Positions 7,325 through 13,598 of a stretch of 13,598 bases of DNA are shown piece after piece. The notes beneath the pieces are model-generated. The model was not told where the DNA came from, ran no database searches, and saw only the letters and a list, made by a program, of their open reading frames with translations. How positions within the stretch are numbered: position 1 is the stretch's first letter; each line of letters opens with the position of its first letter. The stretch is taken from NCBI GenBank assembly GCA_003990745.1, contig RBNI01004701.1, positions 1 to 13,598 on the forward strand. Reading direction: 5' to 3'. Origin of the DNA: Jimgerdemannia flammicorona (lineage: Eukaryota; Mucoromycota; Endogonomycetes; Endogonales; Endogonaceae). The translations under genes and the position numbers were made by a program.

Positions 7325-7624
7325 TGACAAGTTATATAAAAAACATACTTGCAAAAAAAATAACTCTATCCCTCCTCCTTCATGATGACTCTTATAATAC
7401 TTATTAAAATGTACTCACAAATTTGTTGTTAAACTATCAATAGTCTTATATAATGCTTTATAGTAGTTACATTTGATTTGAACATCTCTATTTTCCATAT
7501 ACTCCTTTGTGAACTCTTTCCAAATGTCAGAGTATTCTTTTTCTTTCTCAGACCATGATGAGATCTATGATGAGACTACACTTGTTATAGCTATACTTGT
7601 ATCTAATATTGAAGCTGTTACCAT
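7325..7624 (-). pseudogene. hAT transposase, N-terminal BED zinc-finger part (5' half)
   Basis: A candidate ATG is at 7624-7622 (MVTASILDTSIAI). The minus strand then reads SSWSEKEKEYSDIWKEF, ENRDVQIKCNYYKALYK, DSLTTNL*VHFNKYYKSHH. This matches a BED-type finger (W.F, C-x2-C, L..H....H) found at the N-terminus of hAT transposases. The second Cys is now Tyr (TGY to TAY) and a Trp or Arg position is a stop, both fitting RIP. The reading stops at the PLE junction at 7324/7325 and resumes left of 2800 with EKLVC*IISNSQPF, the expected next hAT block. Confidence 0.75.
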
Positions 7625-7729
7625 AATATCCTCTATAGATAGTAGTGTCAAAAGTACATTAGATATGCTTGATTACTTTGAGAGAGTGTTGTTGTATATT
7701 AAACTATATGTGTGAATTACTATTATATT

Positions 7730-7905
7730 TAGATTTAAATCAAATTGATTTGATTCAATTCATTCAAATTGAATTGATTTGATTTGATTTGATTCAAATT
7801 GAACTTTGAATCAAATTGGACCTTTGATTTGAATCAAATTAAATTAAATTAGCTCTTGAATATTTCAAATCAAATTGAATTGAGGTCAAATTTGATTTAA
7901 TTCAA
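7730..7905. repeat. AT-rich self-complementary low-complexity tract
   Basis: Alternating GATTTGATT and CAAATTGAA words that are mutually complementary, so the tract can fold on itself in many registers. It separates the hAT 5' end from the first readable Ty3 pol codons. No coding signal is seen. Confidence 0.65.
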
Positions 7906-10422
7906 TTCATTGGGAGCACTATACAGAGGATGCCAAACCAATCTATCAAAAAGCAAGGAAAATATCACCAGTCTACTGTAAATGACTTAGAGAAGAAATC
8001 AAGTAGATAGAAGAAGCTAGTATCATCAAAGAAGTCAGCAGTCTCTGGGCTTCACCAGTTATACTAGTTTCAAAAAAAAGGAAGTAAGTCAGGAGAATTT
8101 ACCCCAAGACTCTGCACCAATTACAGAAAGCTCAATCTGGTTACCAAGAAGGATTGCCAGCCACTGCTCCTTATCAGTGACATCCTTATAATTTTAGGAG
8201 ATAAAATATAGTACTATAGTACCTTAGACTTATATTCAGAATTCTATCAAATTAGTCTCACAGAAGTAGTAAGCAAGAAGTTAGTCTTCATCACTCTAAA
8301 TAGAACCTATGTCTATCTATGAATGACATTTGGAATATACAATATACTAACAAGCTTTTAGTAAATAATGAATAAAATCTTCTACTATGATATAGAAAGA
8401 TGGATGATGGTCTATATAGATGATGTTATTATTTATAGCAAGATAGCTGAGAAATATCTACAGTATATTCAGCAGATAATAGAGAAGCTAAGATAGTATA
8501 GCTTATACATCAAGCCAAAGAAGTGTAAATTTATAGAAATCGAAATCTCATATCTTGATCATATTATCAATCCAGATAGAATACACACAGATCTCCTCAA
8601 GATTTAAGCAATAGTAGTATATCCAAGACCCACTACAGTTATAGAAGCCCAAGCCTTTATAGAACTTGCCTCTTACTACTACAGATTTATTAAAGGATTC
8701 TCCAATATTACAGACCCAATCTATGAACTTAACAAGAAGAATATCAAGGTTCCAATAGACCAGTAGATAATAGAAAGTATTTAATGAGCTCAAGATCAGG
8801 CTGACCCAAGTACCCACCCTCAGAAGACCTAATTGGACTCAAGAATTCATCCTGCAGACAGATACAAGTATATAAGAACTAGGAGCAGTCTTGGCTCAGA
8901 AGAAAGATAAAGTAGAATATGTCATCACATATCTTAGTTAAGAAATCCACAGAGCTGAAAAAGAATATGAATCCTATAAGTTAGAATGTCTCACAGTTAT
9001 CTGGGCTATAGAAAAGTTCTACTACTATCTCACTGGAAGATACTTCACTATCCAGACAGACCATTTAGCTCTTATCTAGCTACTGACCATCAGGCAATCT
9101 AAAGGAATCTATGCCAAATAGATTAAAAAGTTGCAAGCCTATAACATAACTATCATGTACTACTTTGGAAGAACTAATACCAATACAGATGCTCTCTTAC
9201 AGATACCTGAAAGGACCTTCAACCAGTAAATCAACTATAAATAAGGAACTCTACTATGGAATTATCACTTATCTAAGATAGTGAAAGATGCCCCAATATC
9301 TGAAAGAATGAACATAAATAATTATCAACAGAACATAGAAGCAATTTGAGACCAATAGAGAAATACTAAAGAAAAGAAAGCTACTAGTCATATCCAAATA
9401 TAAGAAAGAGCAAGTAATGAAATTAGTACATAAACTTAGCTATTTAGGAGGAATAAATATATATGATAAAGCAAGAAGAGCAATATAGTGACCAGGAATA
9501 GAGGAAGATATCAGATGATTTGTCAAGACCTATAACAAATATCAGAAATAGAATAAGATCAATGAAATCAAAATCTCAAATTAGCACACATAGAACTAGT
9601 ACTCTTTGTACATATTGTAATAGATATAATTAGTCCTCTACCCTTGACTTTGACTGGCAACCAATACATTATTATTATTGTAGACTTTTTCACAAAATGG
9701 ATAGAGATAGGACCTCTCAAAGAAGCCAATGTATAGTCAATTGCTGATTTTTTCTACAAAGAAATTATCTACTAATTCAAGACCCCATTATAAGTAACTA
9801 TAGACAGAGGAATAAAATTTATAAACCAGTTCTTTGAGGTTCTCTATAATAAGTACAAGATTCAGTACATTCAGACTATAGCCTATCACCATTAGAAAAA
9901 TGGACAAGTAAAAAGGACCAACAAGACTCTCAAGAATATTATTGCCAAGATCTGCAATAACTACAAAAACTAGAATTACTATCTACTAATAGTATTATCT
10001 GCTCTCCAGAATATTCAATCACAAAGCACCTATTTCACCTCTTGAGAGATACTGTTTAGAGAAGAAAGTTTTTAAGGAATCTTATTATCCAATAGAGATG
10101 CTGTATAGAAACATATAGATACAGAGATATAGAGACTATACCAAATCAGAAAGAAGGCTGAAAATTACATAACCAAGATACAGGTACTATAATAGAACAA
10201 TACAGAAAAGATTCACAAGTCTCTGGAGATTATCAAGATAGGAGACAAAGTCCTGATATATTGGAACATAATAGAAGCTTCATAATTACAGAAGCTGGAG
10301 CCTAAGTGAGAAGGACCTTACTTGGTGCAAGATATAAAAAGAACCATCTTTTGGTCATGAAAACTCTCAGACACAATCACCTCTACCATCATTCACTAAA
10401 ACTGACTCAAGAAGTATTATAG
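7904..10422 (+). pseudogene. pol: Ty3/gypsy pol (RT, RNase H, integrase), RIP-inactivated
   Basis: Polyprotein of a Ty3/gypsy LTR retrotransposon, read mainly in one frame with many TAG/TAA/TGA at former Gln and Trp codons. In order: TEDAKPIYQKARKISPV; IIKEVSSLWASPVILVSKK; RLCTNYRKLN; YSTLDLYSEFYQI; VYIDDVIIYS (YIDD at 8413-8424); KPKKCKFIE; RNase H (FILQTDTS, GAVLAQKK, TIQTDHLAL, NTDALLQIPE, about 8835-9225); degraded zinc-binding region (VHKLSYLGG, about 9425-9560); integrase core (VDFFTKW, Asp at 9683-9685; TIDRGIKF, Asp at 9803-9805; GQVKRTNKTLK). The catalytic Glu is Lys (AAA at 9911-9913), a G-to-A change. It ends with LEPK*EGPYLV and LKKYY near 10415. No gag, protease or 5' LTR is visible; the element appears 5'-truncated. 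Confidence 0.9.
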
Positions 10423-10439
10423 CTAATTAACAAAATACT

Positions 10440-10911
10440 GCTATAGCTCTCAAGATTACCAGTACTGTATAATAAGCTATAGAAAGGCAATGGTGTACTA
10501 CTGAATCACCAATCATCAAAAAATCCTTTGACAGTATCCAGAGTATAGTCTAGATACACTTGTCATGAATCTCATATTTCAAGACCTATCAGAACTGGAT
10601 TGAGTTTCAAGAATACTTCAAGTTAAGACAGCTACTAAACTTGCAGCCAGAGATGAGAAAAGAAGACTGGATCAGAGAGTGTCTATTCTCTTATACTCAG
10701 ATCACAATAACCAAATAAGTTAATAAGTTATTCAAAGATAATAAGCCAGCTCTAGCTCATTTCTGAGGAGTAGTCCCAGGAGACTTTGGATATATCAAGA
10801 GATACTATTGGGAGATCATAATGATACAAATTACACAGTATAAGAAGATATAAATTGTGAAAGCTTGGAAGTTTAAGTAAATAGAATTAAATCACCTATT
10901 TAGAAGGAAGT
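10440..10911 (+). pseudogene. Unrecognised coding remnant between Ty3 integrase and LTR
   Basis: One frame stays protein-like with few stops, again at Gln/Trp/Arg-type codons: KSFDSIQSIV, YFKTYQNWIEFQEYFKLR, LNLQPEMRKEDWIREC, LFKDNKPALAHF*GVVPGDF, then LNHLFRRKL. It reaches a purine stretch (AGAAGGAAG, 10902-10910) directly before the LTR start. It is either a C-terminal extension of pol or a small third ORF. I see no chromodomain signature, which is the usual extension in fungal Ty3 elements. Confidence 0.45.
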
Positions 10912-11024
10912 TGTGATAGTTGATCTGAATTAGTAATATGAATCAGAATAATAGATATTTGATCATAGTATCTGAATCTGATTCTCAAATATAGTAGTCT
11001 TATAAATAGTAGTCATTTTATAAA

Positions 11025-11114
11025 TGTTAAAGTTTTAACAAATGTTAAAGTTTTCACCAATGTTGAAGATTTCACAGATGTTAAAGTTTTGACAATCATC
11101 AAAGATTTAATAGA
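11025..11114. repeat. 18-bp tandem array, five units, in LTR U3
   Basis: Units at 11025, 11043, 11061, 11079 and 11097 with consensus TGTTAAAGTTTTNACAAA. The last unit is the most diverged. It lies upstream of the LTR TATA box. Confidence 0.85.
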
Positions 11115-11193
11115 TATTAAGAATTAATACTTGTGAAGAATAACTCACAGGAAACATAGTTATAACTTAGCCACCTTATAGCTAGCAAACTTG

Positions 11194-11225
11194 TATAAAT
11201 ATCTCCAGTATCTAGAGTAAATAAA
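11194..11225 (+). promoter_or_regulatory. Ty3 LTR TATA box and poly(A) signal
   Basis: TATAAATA at 11194-11201 and AATAAA at 11220-11225 on the pol strand, spaced as in copy A's LTR-like segment although the flanking sequence is not clearly related. The pair is partly retained (AATAAA kept, TATA degraded) in the next copy at about 11634-11670. Confidence 0.45.
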
Positions 11226-11439
11226 TCTCAGATTGAAATAGTTCAAAGCAAAGAGAAAACAAGGGAACTAGTAAGTCTATAGGCAGATATACTTCAAACT
11301 TACCCACTCCTGCATTCCAGAGACTCTATAGAGTCAAAGAAGATTAAGTTTTCAAGATACAGAAATCTGATATACTTATACAGTTATATATCTGCTATAT
11401 TATATTATAGATATACTATCAATATAAAAAGTATATATA

Positions 11440-11742
11440 TATTATATAATATAAGATATAATCTAAATTAGATATAAAACTAAGAAATAGATATTTAATT
11501 ATAATATTAGAATCTAATAATTAAACCAATTTATCAATTGTTAACCGATTTAATAACTATTAATTAATTTAATAATTATTAAATAACTTATTAAATAAAG
11601 TTATAACTTAGCTATTATATAGATAGTAAATTTAAATATATATAAATAACTCTAATATCTAGAGTAAATAAATCTTAGATTAAAATAGTTTAAAAATAGA
11701 AAGAGAACTAAATAATCTATAGATAATATATATATTATCACA
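11440..11742 (+). repeat. Second, more decayed copy of the Ty3 LTR
   Basis: It aligns with 10920-11290: AGATATTTAATTATAATATT against AGATATTTGATCATAGTATC, and GTTATAACTTAGC followed by CTCTAATATCTAGAGTAAATA against CTCCAGTATCTAGAGTAAATA. The 18-bp array is shorter or lost. Nearly all differences are C-to-T or G-to-A in this copy, so it has suffered more RIP. It ends near the start of copy B. Confidence 0.6.
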
Positions 11743-12239
11743 TAGTGGGTACTGAGTTCTCCAAGTACATCAGATTCTCTTCAAGATATATCTCTTAAAC
11801 TAACTACAAGTTTCTTATAAACAAGTTCTATTGGAGTGCCTTTCCAAGATCTTATATGTAGTCCTCAAACTTCTTATCTTTAAACTATTCTGTTGTCTTT
11901 TAGATTTTCTTGCATAGAATTGAGTAGAGAACTGGAACTTTTGTGCTCTTGAGTAGTTGAGTACTTGAATGCTTGAGTGTTTTAATACTGACTTTATTTC
12001 AAAGAAAATGAGAAGGTTATTTATATAGAATATAATTCAATAGCCAAATAAGATATTTGAATACAGAAAATTTCAAGTTGTAAGTACAAATTCAAGTGTC
12101 TGTACAATTGATTGTATAAGATCAGAATGCTGAAATAATTTCTGACAGTTATACAAAGTCAGAATGCCAGAATATTCAAGCATTCAAACAAATAGTTATA
12201 TAAACAAATTAGAGTAAAATTTTCAGAATTATGGAGACT

Positions 12240-13043
12240 TTAGCTTTATCACTATCATTAAGACTAGAGGTCAGAAACAGGATGTCTTCAAAGGAAATAA
12301 GGTCAGTAAATATTTCTGTTTCATTTGTTTCATATATATCAATTAGTAAGATGATGTTATTACTGGGATATTATCATGTTTGATAGTAGTAGGAAGGAGA
12401 TCAGAGGCTCTCCAATCTATAATGTTTTTCTCTACAAAGTAGAGAACAAAGGTAGGATCTTGAGGGGGTCTGATCTGAATACTGGGGCCTTAGAATACTG
12501 AGATTAATTCTTGCAGGAATTGATCTGGATTGTCCTCAAGGATGGGATTCCAGAACTCTTCTATCTTATCACTTTGAGAGTAATGGTATATTGAGCTTCT
12601 GTGGCCACTATGACTTCTAGTGCATCCATATAGCAGGCTGATAATTCCTTAAAGTCTGAGACTCTGGTATACTCTAAGTTGGAGATTGATCAAGATACAT
12701 GTCTAAAGATCTGATAGATCTTTTTGGCTATCCTCAATTCATATGTATCTATAGAGATGACATCTTGTATCTCTTGGAGACTGACCTGAGGAAATTTTTA
12801 GCAGAGGAAGTTTCTTATTTTGTATTCTTATTACATCCAGAGGCATTCAGTAGTAGTAGTAATCCTTGTCTCTATTTTATAGTGGTAGAGGGTAAAGTGG
12901 TAAGAGTTACCAGTGCTCAGATTAAGGCTAAGAATCCTTCTAGTACAGGTCCTTATAGCTCTCCTAATATCTTGAAACATCCTTTCTTAGACTGAGAAGT
13001 CTTGGTGGTTCCTGGAACTTGAGGTTTAGCAAGTAGTAGGCAT
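12240..13043 (-). pseudogene. Degraded homologue of the 283-aa unknown protein
   Basis: The ATG is at 13043-13041. The minus-strand reading is clearly related to the ORF at 355-1206: ERMFQDIRRAIRTCTRRI, YHFTLYHYKIETRITTTTE, AKKIYQIFRHVS*SISNLEY and RVSDFKELSACYMDALE. Stops replace Trp and Gln codons, and a frameshift occurs near 12560-12580. The acidic C-terminus is eroded and the GAT run is reduced to traces. It is non-functional. Confidence 0.85.
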
Positions 13044-13126
13044 TTTGTTTATAGTGAGTCTTTTGAACTATTTTGGGATTTTGTGAGTCTTGTTTGAGTT
13101 ACTGCTATTGTGGTTTCTTGGTTCTT

Positions 13127-13134
13127 CTTTTATA
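13127..13134 (-). promoter_or_regulatory. TATA box of copy B ORF
   Basis: TATAAAAG on the minus strand, about 84 bp before the degraded ATG and matching the position of the box in copy A. Confidence 0.35.
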
Positions 13135-13267
13135 TTCCTTGAGATATCTATTTTGTAGACATCATGGCTCATGGTTTATCATCATTGCTTATCTTATAGC
13201 CTGGGTGAGTCATGCCATATGATCTTCTTATACTCTGATCTGGTAGCTTTAGTGCTCCGAACGAGTC

Positions 13268-13374
13268 AATCCGGATGGGATTCGGATGGATTCGAATCCC
13301 ATCCGGATCAACTCGGATGGGATTCGAATCCCATCCGGATGGATTCGAATCAGATTCGAATCAGATTCGAATCG
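13268..13374. repeat. Nested palindromes built on GATTCGAATC and ATCCGGAT
   Basis: Several interleaved copies of GGATGGGATTCGAATCCC and ATCCGGAT, then three CAGATTCGAAT-type units. A perfect 24-bp palindrome spans 13314-13337 with centre TTCGAA. The CpG content is high compared with the rest of the right half, so the tract has not been mutated like its neighbour. No coding sense is seen. Confidence 0.85.
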
Positions 13375-13452
13375 GCATTGTTTTGATTTCCAAATTAGAC
13401 AATTAAATGTTTACATCAATAACTTGATGAATAATCATCCAAATTTGATGAT

Positions 13453-13501
13453 CTTGGTGTCATTTGAAAGCCCTTAATAAGGCCTTTCTAATGATACCAA
13501 G
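13453..13501. repeat. Hairpin: 23-bp arms, 3-nt loop
   Basis: The left arm 13453-13475 pairs with the right arm 13479-13501 at 20 of 23 positions around the loop AAT. The arms begin CTTGGTGTCATT and end AATGATACCAAG. It lies in non-coding DNA right of the palindrome cluster. Confidence 0.8.
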
Positions 13502-13598
13502 AATATTATAATCGGATTACGTGTTGCCGAGATATTAAGGAAAATGTTCCATTTGACGAAATTTCCAAAATCGGCAAATCAAAGAATTTCCAAAATCG
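13502..13598. other. Unassigned right end with a short direct repeat
   Basis: No gene is seen. AATTTCCAAAATCG occurs at 13560-13573 and again at 13585-13598, a 25-bp period cut by the window edge, so a tandem array may continue beyond. Confidence 0.5.

Larger units (their letters stand above)
10912..11390 (+). repeat. 3' LTR of the Ty3 element (right edge approximate)
   Basis: A purine tract is followed by TGTGATAGTTGATCTG at 10912, a good polypurine-tract/LTR-start junction. Inside are an 18-bp tandem array (11025-11114), TATAAATA (11194-11201) and AATAAA (11220-11225), that is, U3 repeats, promoter and poly(A) signal in LTR order on the pol strand. The right end is not resolved because the sequence turns into AT repeats after about 11390. 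Confidence 0.6.
11743..13248 (-). mobile_element. LTR-element-like repeat unit, copy B (RIP-degraded)
   Basis: The same orientation and order as 1-1449. Similarity begins at least at 11871 (ACTTCTTATCTTTAA, as at position 1) and ends abruptly at 13248 after GATCTGGTAGCTTT, where copy A continues for about 50 bp to its TGTAACGG terminus. Copy B is therefore missing that end. It keeps both TATA boxes and the AATAAA. The left edge is not defined because copy A runs out of the window; 11743 is only where the preceding LTR-like copy stops. Confidence 0.7.

Noticed and set aside
12699..12995. Plus-strand 98-codon ORF
   Set aside because: Antisense to the degraded homologue of the 283-aa protein.
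13286..13340. tRNA T-arm or RNA polymerase III B box (GATTCGAATCC-like)
   Set aside because: The match is to a palindromic repeat; there is no acceptor stem, D-arm or anticodon arm around it.

Overview
The window looks like a transposon graveyard from a filamentous ascomycete (Pezizomycotina). This is inferred, not proven. The oldest elements carry dense CpA-to-TpA (and TpG-to-TpA) changes, the signature of repeat-induced point mutation (RIP): Gln codons have become TAG/TAA and Trp codons TAG/TGA while the reading frame is otherwise kept. The younger elements are GC-richer and mostly free of such damage. I see no host housekeeping gene, rRNA, tRNA or CRISPR.

Layout. (1) 1-1449, minus strand: a relatively undamaged repeat unit (copy A). 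It has an intact 283-codon ORF of unknown function, an upstream TATA box, and a downstream LTR-like segment with a 35-bp minisatellite, TATAAATA and AATAAA. (2) 1450-2799 and 7325-7624, minus strand: the two halves of one RIP-degraded hAT transposase. The BED-finger N-terminus lies at the right and the catalytic region at the left. (3) 2847-7324, minus strand: a GC-rich Penelope-like retroelement (PLE) inserted between the two hAT halves. It has terminal repeats (pLTRs), an ORF1 with a Cys/His-rich C-terminus, and a PLE-type reverse transcriptase in two frames with no recognisable GIY-YIG endonuclease. A 47-nt A-run abuts its left end, and an inverted partial pLTR is fused at its right end. 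(4) About 7730-7905: self-complementary AT-rich low-complexity DNA. (5) 7904-10911, plus strand: a RIP-killed Ty3/gypsy pol (RT, RNase H, integrase, plus an unrecognised C-terminal region) without visible gag or protease, followed by an LTR at 10912 and a second, more decayed LTR-like copy. (6) About 11743-13248, minus strand: copy B of the unit at 1-1449, heavily mutated. (7) 13249-13598: a different, undamaged sequence with nested GATTCGAATC palindromes and a 23-bp-stem hairpin.

The order of events can be read from nesting and damage. The hAT and Ty3 elements and copy B are old and mutated. Copy A and the PLE are younger; both interrupt the hAT and are far less mutated. The most notable objects are the apparently endonuclease-less PLE with its fold-back terminal structure and the unknown ORF family shared by copies A and B.
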